Notes: generated by a model not told the origin, from the letters alone. Numbered from the stretch's first letter, positions 1-5,538 are shown. The stretch: DNA of 6,210 nt from Parachlamydiaceae bacterium (GCA_013698165.1 JACCVN010000289.1:1-6210), one strand, 5' to 3'. Made by a program: numbers and translations.

Positions 1-206
1 TTTTAACTGCCTGGTATGCAGATGGCAATATGATGCTGATCGAAGAATACGATCATGATAAGCTTTTGAAAGGAGAATACTATAAAAAAGGTGATCGTTT
101 TCCTGTCAGCACTGTCCTTGATGGTAAAGGGATTGTCACCTTTTTTGACGCAGATGGCATCCTTTTGAAAAAGGTCAACTACCGCAATGGAAAACCCGAT
201 TTGTAA
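1..206 (+). CDS. MORN-variant (YwqK-like) protein, C-terminal end only
   Basis: The first codon read is at 3-5 and the frame stays open to TAA at 204-206, giving the last 67 residues of a protein that starts outside the window. The tail shows MORN_2-like signatures: WYADGNMMLIEEY, KGEYYKKGDRFPVS, DGKGIVTFFDADG and a final YRNGKP, that is, aromatic-x-x-(D/N)G turns about every 20-25 residues. Proteins of this type are often labelled YwqK family 'antitoxin', but their biochemical role is not established, so I assign no function. Similar tails occur, as I recall, in chlamydial hypothetical proteins. The gene converges on the regulator at 250-858 with only 43 bases between the stops. A T6 run lies in this gap but I see no convincing terminator stem. 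The frame is certain; the family call is moderate. Confidence 0.7.
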   Translation, partial: LTAWYADGNMMLIEEYDHDKLLKGEYYKKGDRFPVSTVLDGKGIVTFFDADGILLKKVNYRNGKPDL

Positions 207-249
207 AGTGTTGATCGTAGATGTTTTTTAAGCTGTGGTAGTTATCAGG

Positions 250-858
250 CTAATGTCCCGCGTTGTTTTTGAGGTAATTGTAGATGGTCGCGCGGGAAAG
301 GTCCAGCACTTCTCCAATATAAGTTGCGGCATTTTTTGCCCTGAATGCCCCTTCATGCTGAAGGGCTAATATAAGTGCCTGTTTTTTCTCTTTGTTCAAA
401 GACCGTAGAGTGAATCCATGAGTTTTAAGATATTGGGAGACGTAATAATTGATTTTCTCTTTCCAGTCATTTTTGAAGAGTGCTTTTTGCTGATGCTGGA
501 GATCAATTTTTCCTATCCATTGCCCAAGAAATTGATACATTTCTTCCCATTTCGAAATTTCCAAATTAATACACATCAAACCTATAGGGTCTCCAGCATC
601 ATTACGGAGAGTGGCCGTCACAGATTTTATATTTTTTCCATCCCAATTAGTCTTGGGGTAAAGAGGAAAAACGTCAGGTAATTTAGCAGCTTTATCTAAA
701 TCTTGGATGAGAGAATCTTCTCCCACTTTTCTTTTGGAAAAGTTGTTATAAATTGCGGCAATTTTACCGGAGGTTAAATCGTGAAGGATCACTTCTGCAT
801 AAGGATAAAGTAAGACGCTGATCGCTTTGGCGCAAGGAAGGAAATTGGATAGGCACAT
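250..858 (-). CDS. YheO/DauR-type transcriptional regulator (PAS-like domain plus HTH)
   Basis: This 202-residue cytosolic protein has the two-part build of the YheO/DauR family (Pfam PAS_6 and HTH_22). Residues about 5-112 resemble the YheO PAS-like sensor: YAEVILHDL at 20-28, then KRKVGEDSL, then DAGDPIGLMCINLEIS at 87-102, matching the family pattern 'G.LIGMLCIN.D.S'. Residues about 140-197 form the DNA-binding part, ending in KNAATYIGEVLDLSRATIYNYL, a typical helix-turn-helix with the SRATIYNYL recognition helix. Length is slightly below that of E. coli YheO, with nothing essential obviously missing. The start is supported by a good Shine-Dalgarno (AAAGGA, 863-868) four bases upstream of ATG and by a promoter at 881-910. 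It is divergent from the small-ORF/Gly-Tyr-rich operon, so control of that operon, of itself, or both is a reasonable inference. DauR responds to D-arginine metabolism in Pseudomonas; no ligand can be inferred here. Confidence 0.85.
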   Translation of the reverse strand: MCLSNFLPCAKAISVLLYPYAEVILHDLTSGKIAAIYNNFSKRKVGEDSLIQDLDKAAKLPDVFPLYPKTNWDGKNIKSVTATLRNDAGDPIGLMCINLEISKWEEMYQFLGQWIGKIDLQHQQKALFKNDWKEKINYYVSQYLKTHGFTLRSLNKEKKQALILALQHEGAFRAKNAATYIGEVLDLSRATIYNYLKNNAGH

Positions 859-880
859 GCTGTCCTTTGAGTTTTTGTTT

Positions 881-910
881 AGAATAATCTAATTTAGACA
901 TTGCTGTCAA
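881..910 (-). promoter_or_regulatory. Promoter of the YheO-type regulator
   Basis: Read on the minus strand: a perfect -35 TTGACA (905-910), an 18-base spacer and -10 TATTCT (881-886). Transcription would start near 874, leaving a leader of about 16 bases that just holds the Shine-Dalgarno. A small inverted repeat, GACA-ttgc-TGTC (897-908), overlaps the -35 and could be part of an operator. The call rests on sequence match only. Confidence 0.55.
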
Positions 911-929
911 AATATCTCTCTATGTAGAA

Positions 930-939
930 ACAACGTTGT
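930..939. promoter_or_regulatory. Perfect 10-base palindrome between divergent promoters, candidate operator
   Basis: ACAACGTTGT is a perfect palindrome lying between the minus-strand -35 (905-910) and the plus-strand -35 (972-977). Its place in a short divergent regulatory region beside an HTH regulator makes it a candidate binding site, but a 10-base palindrome can occur by chance and I know no consensus for this family to compare with. Confidence 0.25.
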
Positions 940-971
940 CGGTATATTTTTAAAAATTCAAAAAAACTATA

Positions 972-1000
972 TTGACTATAGAAATTTTGAAAACTATAAT
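972..1000 (+). promoter_or_regulatory. Near-consensus sigma-70-type promoter for the small-ORF/Gly-Tyr-rich operon
   Basis: TTGACT (972-977), a 17-base spacer and a perfect TATAAT (995-1000). This is the best promoter match in the window. Start of transcription would be near 1007, about 15 bases before the small ORF at 1022 and about 190 bases before the gene at 1199. The hexamer CTATA(N) recurs at 967, 976, 994 and 1009, overlapping the -35, -10 and start region; these may be operator half-sites or simply AT-rich coincidence. Confidence 0.7.
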
Positions 1001-1021
1001 GAGGATAGCTATAGACAGGGC

Positions 1022-1183
1022 ATGAAAGAAAATGCCCTGAGTCATATGTTTCCAAATTTTGATAAGTCTGATTTTGAGATCCTTACGTTGATGGGGTGGT
1101 CATTTTTGATGATTGCTTTGCTAACAAAACTGCATGTAGCAGTTTTTAATGGTGACCGAATTCGTGACACACAATCTGAATAA
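1022..1183 (+). CDS. Possible 53-residue single-span membrane peptide, hypothetical
   Basis: An ATG at 1022 opens 53 codons to TAA at 1181-1183. The product has a polar, acidic N-terminal part (residues 1-19, containing NFDKSDFE), one hydrophobic segment at about 20-42 (ILTLMGWSFLMIALLTKLHV and onward) long enough to cross a membrane, and a charged tail ending DRIRDTQSE. It sits directly downstream of the strong promoter at 972-1000 and 15 bases before the next gene, as the first member of a two-gene operon would. The weak point is translation initiation: only AGGG lies just before the ATG, too close to be a good Shine-Dalgarno, and GAGGA at 1001-1005 would fall upstream of the predicted transcript start. 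A second Met at residue 9 (1046) is no better. I recognise no family. If not translated, the stretch is a roughly 190-base 5' leader for the gene at 1199. Confidence 0.4.
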   Translation: MKENALSHMFPNFDKSDFEILTLMGWSFLMIALLTKLHVAVFNGDRIRDTQSE

Positions 1184-1198
1184 ATCCATGGAGGTTCT

Positions 1199-1639
1199 AT
1201 GTCTAATTTAACAGCAAAGTTATCGAGTAAAGTACTCTTACTTGCGCTTGTAGCAATGCCAGTATTTTTTGGTAGCCAATTAACTGCGCAACAGCCAGAT
1301 ACCGAGTATTTAGTTGCACGCAGCAGCCATAGCGGATGGAATAGCGGTCATGGCGGCTGGGATCGCGGTGGTTATGGCCATCGTGGCTGGGATAACAACT
1401 ACTACGGCGGTGGCTATGGTGGTTATGGTAGTATAGGAGTAGGGATTGGCGGAGTTGGAGTTGGAATAGGAACAAATCCTTACTACGATTCTTACAATAG
1501 CAGCTATCCATACTATAACAGCAATAGTGGATACTACAACAGCTACCCATACTATAACAACAATAGTGGTTACTACAACAGCAATAGAAGCTATCCATAC
1601 TATAACAGCAGTCGTGGCTACTATAATTACGGGTACTAA
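1199..1639 (+). CDS. Exported Gly/Tyr/Asn-rich repeat protein, hypothetical
   Basis: 146 residues. The N-terminus is a typical Sec signal peptide: Lys at 7 and 11, a hydrophobic core VLLLALVAMPVFF (12-24), and a likely signal peptidase I site after LTA at residue 30. The mature part is low complexity in three blocks: Gly/Trp/His-rich (about 43-65), Gly/Tyr then Gly-Val/Ile (about 66-91, including VGIGGVGVGIG), and a Tyr/Asn/Ser block with three 13-residue units SYPYYN(S/N)(N/S)(S/R)GYYN at 102-114, 115-127 and 131-143. There are no cysteines and no transmembrane segment after the signal. A strong GGAGG (1190-1194) four bases before ATG fixes the start. It is probably transcribed from 972-1000 together with the small ORF and may be controlled by the divergent regulator. 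Gly/Tyr-rich exported proteins are often envelope or matrix components; that is analogy only, and no family can be named. Confidence 0.8.
   Translation: MSNLTAKLSSKVLLLALVAMPVFFGSQLTAQQPDTEYLVARSSHSGWNSGHGGWDRGGYGHRGWDNNYYGGGYGGYGSIGVGIGGVGVGIGTNPYYDSYNSSYPYYNSNSGYYNSYPYYNNNSGYYNSNRSYPYYNSSRGYYNYGY
1502..1627 (+). repeat. Three in-frame 39-base repeats in the Gly/Tyr-rich gene
   Basis: Units at 1502-1540, 1541-1579 and 1589-1627 encode SYPYYN..xGYYN. The first two are directly tandem; the third is separated by nine bases (codons SNR). DNA identity between units is high, with codons such as CCATACTATAAC conserved in each, so the array probably grew by recent duplication or slippage and copy number may vary between strains. 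Confidence 0.8.
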
Positions 1640-1664
1640 AAATATCTAAGGTTTGGTGAAATTG

Positions 1665-1792
1665 TGGGCTGCTGCCTCTCGCAGCAGCATTCAAAAAGAC
1701 TTTTATTGGGCAAAAAAATACTTAAAAGCCAAAAACGTTTTTAAGTAGCCTTTTAGTGTCTCTTGAATGCTGCTGTGAGAGGCAGCAGCCCA
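1665..1792. repeat. Compact palindromic element with self-folding arms
   Basis: Arms 1665-1694 and 1763-1792 are 30-base inverted repeats with one mismatch, starting TGGGCTGCTGCC. Each arm is itself a hairpin: GCTGCTGC / GCAGCAGC around a 5-base loop in the left arm (1668-1688), and nearly the same in the right arm. The interior holds a third stem (1719-1727 with 1739-1747, TACTTAAAA / TTTTAAGTA). ATTG occurs directly left of the left arm (1661-1664) and one base after the right arm (1794-1797), a possible target duplication. The element lies between the convergent ends of the Gly/Tyr-rich gene and nth and could stop transcription from both sides, but neither side has a clear U-tract. A MITE- or REP-like repeat is the likely nature. 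Confidence 0.7.
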
Positions 1793-1813
1793 TATTGTTT
1801 TTCCCTCTTTTGT

Positions 1814-2431
1814 CTACCTTTGACATATCCATGAACAGATTGGACATTTACTGGCATCGTGCCTGAGGGCAGGGCAATGTTCTCGGGCAAAGTAAATGAT
1901 CCTAAGATGTAACAAATTCCACATATAGCGGGGAAAAAGCTTTTTGAGATCTCTTTCAGTCTGGATGACCGACTTACCATTGCTAAGCCCCCAGCGTTTG
2001 GCGCAGCGATGAATATGAGTATCAACCGGGAAAGAAGGTTTCCCAAAAGCTTGTGACATCACCACAGAGGCCGTTTTATGCCCTACCCCTGGTAAAGATT
2101 CCAGTTCTTCAAAACTACACGGCACAATTCCCTCATGCAATTCCACTAACATCTCCGAAAGTTTATGAATTGCAGCTGCTTTGCGCGGAGCAAGGCCGCA
2201 AGGGCGAATGATCGCTTCAATTTGAGCGACAGAGAGATGGGTCATATTTTCCGGAGTATCCGCAAGAGCAAAAAGTTTAGGTGTAATCGTATTAACACGC
2301 GCATCGGTACATTGTGCAGATAAAAGAACAGCGATGAGAAGGGTATAGTGGCTTGTATGCTGTAGGGGGATTTCAGGTTCAGGATAATGAGCGGCTAAAA
2401 TTTCGGCGATTTTTTTTGTTTTGGCATTCAC
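1814..2431 (-). CDS. nth: Endonuclease III, DNA glycosylase/AP lyase
   Basis: Removes oxidised pyrimidines from DNA and cleaves the abasic strand by beta-elimination, the first steps of base-excision repair in the cytosol. The 205 residues match the family in length and order: YTLLIAVLLSAQCTDARVN (29-47), the helix-hairpin-helix LPGVGHKTA (113-121) with the catalytic Lys119, and VDTHIHR (136-142) with the catalytic Asp137. Four C-terminal cysteines for the [4Fe-4S] cluster are present, C186, C196, C199 and C203, but spaced C-x9-C-x2-C-x3-C instead of the usual C-x6-C-x2-C-x5-C. The start is GTG at 2429-2431, the only reasonable one: an in-frame TAA lies six codons upstream and the next Met is residue 63. 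The ribosome site is weak (GGA, about ten bases before GTG). It follows mnmE on the same strand after a 205-base gap filled mostly by a foldback element, so co-transcription is possible but uncertain. Confidence 0.93.
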   Translation of the reverse strand: MNAKTKKIAEILAAHYPEPEIPLQHTSHYTLLIAVLLSAQCTDARVNTITPKLFALADTPENMTHLSVAQIEAIIRPCGLAPRKAAAIHKLSEMLVELHEGIVPCSFEELESLPGVGHKTASVVMSQAFGKPSFPVDTHIHRCAKRWGLSNGKSVIQTERDLKKLFPRYMWNLLHLRIIYFAREHCPALRHDASKCPICSWICQR

Positions 2432-2458
2432 AAGTTGATGTCCGCGTTAATCATAAGG

Positions 2459-2626
2459 CCAGTACACTGTTAAGGTAGTATTTTCGACTATTTCCGCGTC
2501 AAAGCCCCGTGGTGCGCCGATCGTAAAAGGGGCTGTATTTACTAATACAACCCCTTTTACGATCGACACACCACGGGAGCTTTCACGCTAGAAATAGTCG
2601 AAAATTCTTTCTTAACAATGTACTAG
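2459..2626. mobile_element. 168-base foldback element, copy 1 (MITE-like)
   Basis: A near-perfect palindrome: arms 2459-2539 and 2544-2626 pair over about 80 bases with roughly ten mismatches and one bulge, around a 4-base loop TACT. It encodes nothing. A second copy of exactly the same length and loop position lies at 5902-6069, about 91% identical by eye. If the core is taken as 2462-2623, it is flanked by CA on the left and TA on the right within C-CA-[core]-TA-G, which fits insertion at CTAG with TA duplication (the IS630/Tc1-mariner habit) and one later mutation. No transposase is in the window. The element starts ten bases beyond the mnmE stop and ends 27 bases before the nth start, so in an mnmE-nth transcript it would form a very stable hairpin. 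Confidence 0.85.
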
Positions 2627-2636
2627 CAATAGGGAA

Positions 2637-4016
2637 TTATTTTCCGATACAAAATTGAGAAAATATGGATGAAAGAACATCTTCAGAGACATTCGTACCG
2701 ATGATTTTTCCAAGTTCCGCTAGTGCTTGACGCATATCCAGGGCAAGAAATTCCGGAGAAACATCTTCATTAAGCCCTTTGATCACCATGCGGCAAGAAC
2801 TTGCAGCCTGAGCGATGGCTTCCTTATGACGAACATTAGTGATGAGTATCTCTTCTCTTGACGGAACTCCATTTTGCCAGACAACCTGGTCAATTTTAGC
2901 GTTTAGTCCCTCAAGTCCAATTCGCTCTTTTGCTGAGAGCGCAACAACGTGAGGGAAATCGATCTCTGGAGTTGAATGAGTCGAAAGATCAATTTTATTC
3001 CAGACGACAATTGATTGTTTTGATGGGAGCACCTTGATAAGTTCTAGCTCTTCGGCTTGATTAAGATCCCTTGAAGCATCTAAAACGAGAAGAACGAGGT
3101 CTGCCCGAGCCATTGCTTCTTTTGAGCGTCTGATGCCTTCTTGTTCGATCGTGTCTAAAGATTGGCGCAGACCAGCGGTATCAATAAGTTTAAAATTAAA
3201 TCCGTTCAATCTGACATGGTCTTCGACAACATCTCTGGTAGTGCCGGGAATATGCGAAACAATGGCACGGTCCTTATCTAAAAGCGCATTCATCAAAGAT
3301 GATTTTCCTACATTTGGACATCCCACCAAACAGATCGAGAGCCCTTCATGGACTATTCTGCCATCATGGAAACTTGCGGTCAATTTTTCCAATTGCAAGC
3401 ATATAGCTTCTAATGCGTCGCATAAATCGTCCATAGTGGCAAATTCAAGCCCTTCTTCCGGAAAGTCGACCCATGCTTCTAAAATTGCTGCAATTGAAGT
3501 TAGTTCTTTTTGGAATGCTGTTATCCGTTGGGAGAGGGTGCCTTGAAGTTGTTCTGAGGCAGCATTCAGGGCCATCTCATTTTTTGCTCCGATAAGATCT
3601 TGAATCGCTTCAGCTTGCGCCAAATCTATTTTTCCATTAATAAATGCTTTGAATGAAAATTCTCCAGGCAATGCGGACCTGATGCCACACGCTAACACAG
3701 TCTCAAGGACTCTTCGGGCGATTAAGCTGCCGCCATGGCAATGGATTTCAACTGTGTCTTCGCCGGTAAATGAACGCTGACCCAACATGGTGAGAAGGAG
3801 TACGTCATCGATATGTTCATCATGTGCATTGCGGATAGTGCCAAAATGGGCGGTATGACTTTTGTATTTCCAAACGGGGCCTGAGAAAATTTTTTCGGCA
3901 ATCTCAATGCTGCGTTTACCCGATATCCGAATAATTGCAATGCCGCCTTCTCCCGGAGGAGTTGCAATCGCTGCAATAGTTTCATGAGGCTGATAGGGTT
4001 GATGAATAAAATTCAT
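2637..4016 (-). CDS. mnmE: tRNA modification GTPase MnmE (TrmE/ThdF)
   Basis: With MnmG, this GTPase installs the (carboxymethyl)aminomethyl group at C5 of wobble uridine 34 in certain tRNAs, using a formyl-folate donor; it acts in the cytosol. All 459 residues of a normal-length protein are present. The N-terminal folate-binding domain shows ETIAAIATPPGEGGIAIIRISG (12-33) and FTGEDTVEIHCHGG (83-96). The G domain inserted in the helical domain has G1 GCPNVGKSS (232-240), G2 GTTRD (258-262), G3 DTAGL (279-283), G4 NKID (340-343) and G5 SAK (361-363). The protein ends in the catalytic CIGK motif (456-459). The ATG at 4014-4016 is the only in-frame choice before the conserved N-terminus, yet no Shine-Dalgarno precedes it; instead the leader reads TTCCCTCCTT before ATG. 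A likely promoter lies at 4064-4093. nth lies downstream on the same strand. No damage is seen. Confidence 0.97.
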   Translation of the reverse strand: MNFIHQPYQPHETIAAIATPPGEGGIAIIRISGKRSIEIAEKIFSGPVWKYKSHTAHFGTIRNAHDEHIDDVLLLTMLGQRSFTGEDTVEIHCHGGSLIARRVLETVLACGIRSALPGEFSFKAFINGKIDLAQAEAIQDLIGAKNEMALNAASEQLQGTLSQRITAFQKELTSIAAILEAWVDFPEEGLEFATMDDLCDALEAICLQLEKLTASFHDGRIVHEGLSICLVGCPNVGKSSLMNALLDKDRAIVSHIPGTTRDVVEDHVRLNGFNFKLIDTAGLRQSLDTIEQEGIRRSKEAMARADLVLLVLDASRDLNQAEELELIKVLPSKQSIVVWNKIDLSTHSTPEIDFPHVVALSAKERIGLEGLNAKIDQVVWQNGVPSREEILITNVRHKEAIAQAASSCRMVIKGLNEDVSPEFLALDMRQALAELGKIIGTNVSEDVLSSIFSQFCIGK

Positions 4017-4063
4017 AAGGAGGGAACCAAATTATTAGTCAATTTATTGTCATTTTTCATTGA

Positions 4064-4093
4064 ATTTTAGCATAAACTATTAGTATTGAGCAA
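4064..4093 (-). promoter_or_regulatory. Probable promoter of mnmE
   Basis: On the minus strand: -35 TTGCTC (4088-4093), an 18-base spacer, -10 TAAAAT (4064-4069). This would give a leader of about 40 bases to the mnmE ATG. The fit is moderate, and other AT-rich -10-like words lie nearby. Confidence 0.4.
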
Positions 4094-4103
4094 GATGTTA
4101 AAA

Positions 4104-4236
4104 AATGGACTGAATGGACGGAGTGGCCTGAATGGGCTAAAGGGAGTGAAGAGATTTAAGGGCTGAAGAAATTGAAAATAGCTAATCCTAGTTTATAAAT
4201 GAAATAAAATGTCCATTCGTCCATTCATTCCATTTG
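4104..4236. repeat. Cluster of GAATGGAC-type words with an imperfect inverted repeat
   Basis: The spacer 4017-4336 contains no gene. Its left part carries CTGAATGG twice, 18 bases apart (4110-4117 and 4128-4135), within GGACTGAATGGAC and GGCCTGAATGGGC. Its right part carries the reverse complement, GTCCATTCGTCCATTCATTCC (about 4211-4231). The best pairing is TGAATGGACGGAGTGG (about 4111-4126) with CCATTCGTCCATTCA (about 4213-4228), around a loop of roughly 85 bases. The words do not nest as one clean stem, so this looks like a degenerate repeat cluster rather than a designed structure. A weak promoter for the gene at 4337 may be present (for example TTGCAC at 4251-4256 with TATTTG at 4274-4279), but nothing there is convincing. 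Confidence 0.5.
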
Positions 4237-4336
4237 CCCAATTATTTTTCTTGCACTTCACCCCTTAAAAGCATATTTGTCAGTATAAAGACCCATTAGG
4301 TTTTTATCGTCACAGCACATATTTTTTGGAGGGTGT

Positions 4337-4906
4337 ATGCAGTTAGGTTCGGTAAAATTGGATATACCATTAAGTGACGCTGAAATTTCGTTGAAAACAC
4401 TTCAACATCTGCAGGGATTTTTAACTAAAAATTTGAGCAATGCGAAAAATAAAAACTGCATTTCAGTCCTGAGTGGAGAAATAAACAACACCCAGACAAT
4501 TACTGCCGCTTTAGAAGTCATTAAAACCTATCCCATGATTGTCGAAATTAAAACTTTAAAAGAAAGGGATCCTCCGATAAGTTTTACAGTCATCCAAAAA
4601 ATACTGCATGAAAAGTATATTGATGAAAGTGTGGATGTAATAAAAACAGAAGTTTACGATTCCTATTTTATCTTTAATTGTTTTGTTATTAGTGACCTTG
4701 CCTATGCCGCCTTACAAAGGCATGCAAGTAATTTAGGGATAGAGGATGATTTTGAGCCTCTCGTGGACAATGATCATGTCGCTGAATCGAAATTGAAGGG
4801 AGAGAAGAAGAATATTTTCTATAGGATATTAGCTAAGGTATTGATAATGCCTTCTGAACAAGAAATTAACCCTGTTTCAAAAAAAGGGAACGTTGAAAGG
4901 GTATAA
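4337..4906 (+). CDS. Hypothetical protein, first of a two-gene unit
   Basis: 189 residues, no family recognised. The start is well supported by GGAGGG (4328-4333) three bases before ATG. The protein has no signal peptide. Most of it alternates polar and hydrophobic residues as a soluble alpha/beta protein would: an amphipathic stretch at 13-35 (SDAEISLKTLQHLQGFLTKN), a beta-like YPMIVEIKTL (65-74), a mildly hydrophobic SYFIFNCFVISDLAYAAL (109-126), an acidic patch IEDDFEPLVDND (135-146), and a basic C-terminal part (KGEKK, 154-158; SKKGNVERV, 181-189). The 109-126 segment contains Asp and Asn and is probably buried rather than membrane-spanning. The next gene starts 38 bases downstream in the same direction without a clear promoter, so the two are probably co-transcribed. 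In an intracellular bacterium a secreted effector is a possibility, with no direct evidence. Confidence 0.75.
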   Translation: MQLGSVKLDIPLSDAEISLKTLQHLQGFLTKNLSNAKNKNCISVLSGEINNTQTITAALEVIKTYPMIVEIKTLKERDPPISFTVIQKILHEKYIDESVDVIKTEVYDSYFIFNCFVISDLAYAALQRHASNLGIEDDFEPLVDNDHVAESKLKGEKKNIFYRILAKVLIMPSEQEINPVSKKGNVERV

Positions 4907-4944
4907 TTAAAATGAACTTAAACATCAATACCTAAAGAGACAAT

Positions 4945-5538
4945 ATGTTTGAAGTAGGATTAAGACACTCCTTTGACACCAATCGGTCTCCACAAACCTC
5001 TCAAAGAGGATTTGATCAATGGAATGAAGAGATTGAAAAACGTTTTGATTTAACTTTTAGTGAATGCACACCTAAAAAAACTGATGGGCAAGATGCAAAA
5101 GTTTTGGTTGATCGAGTATCCCACTTCTTTGAAGAGGAATGCAAAAGTACTATTGCCAATTATTCACTTCTGAAAAAAGACGCCCTTAATTACGAAGCTT
5201 GTAAATTGACCCTATGGATATATAAAAATTTTAATTCCATGATTGCCTTTAAGGAATCTCCTAAAAAGGAGGTGAAATTTAAAATCGATCCCGAATCAAA
5301 GCAACCCAATCAATTGAGAGTGTTAGAAATTTCTAGATCTTCTCTAAATGCACTTATAAGATATACGCACCAATTGAAAGTTGTAGAAGAGCAATTTAGA
5401 AGTTTGCAAGCAATTAGCGTAATAGTTTATACGCCTTTAAAAGGCGTCCAGAAGCAATTAATGGAAACAAAATTAATTCAGGAATCGGCTCAGTCAAGTC
5501 TGGACAAAACCTGCTGGGATCAATGCACACTCTTTTAG
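4945..5538 (+). CDS. Hypothetical protein ending in a CaaX-like tetrapeptide
   Basis: 197 residues, no family recognised. A purine-rich AAAGAGA (4934-4940) four bases before ATG serves as a weak ribosome site. There is no signal peptide or membrane span. Residues 22-70 are charged and helix-prone (FDQWNEEIEKRFDL; VSHFFEEECKSTI), residues 105-118 are Lys-rich (SPKKEVKFKIDPES), and 124-185 again look helical (LRVLEISRSSLNALIRYTHQLKVVEEQFRSLQ). The last four residues, CTLF (194-197), fit a C-a-a-X box of the type prenylated by host geranylgeranyltransferase I. Some effectors of intracellular bacteria use this device; here it is inference. Caution is needed because the TAG stop (5536-5538) is the first codon of a direct repeat (5536-5571) that recurs at 5743, so the C-terminus may have been shaped by a repeat. 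It follows the gene at 4337 by 38 bases. Confidence 0.72.
   Translation: MFEVGLRHSFDTNRSPQTSQRGFDQWNEEIEKRFDLTFSECTPKKTDGQDAKVLVDRVSHFFEEECKSTIANYSLLKKDALNYEACKLTLWIYKNFNSMIAFKESPKKEVKFKIDPESKQPNQLRVLEISRSSLNALIRYTHQLKVVEEQFRSLQAISVIVYTPLKGVQKQLMETKLIQESAQSSLDKTCWDQCTLF

Noticed and set aside
207..249. Terminator between the convergent genes at the left edge
   Set aside because: A T6 run is present but no stem precedes it on either strand.
1502..1627. Regular short repeats that could suggest a CRISPR array
   Set aside because: In-frame protein-coding units with no unique spacers; the palindromes elsewhere are single foldbacks, not repeat-spacer arrays.
1203..1694. 163-codon minus-strand ORF rich in Cys, Ser, Tyr and His
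   Set aside because: Shadow of the Gly/Tyr-rich gene, which has a signal peptide, a strong ribosome site and a promoter; the antisense reading begins inside the palindrome.
3133..3546. 137-codon plus-strand ORF inside mnmE
   Set aside because: Antisense to the conserved GTPase domain; no independent start signals.
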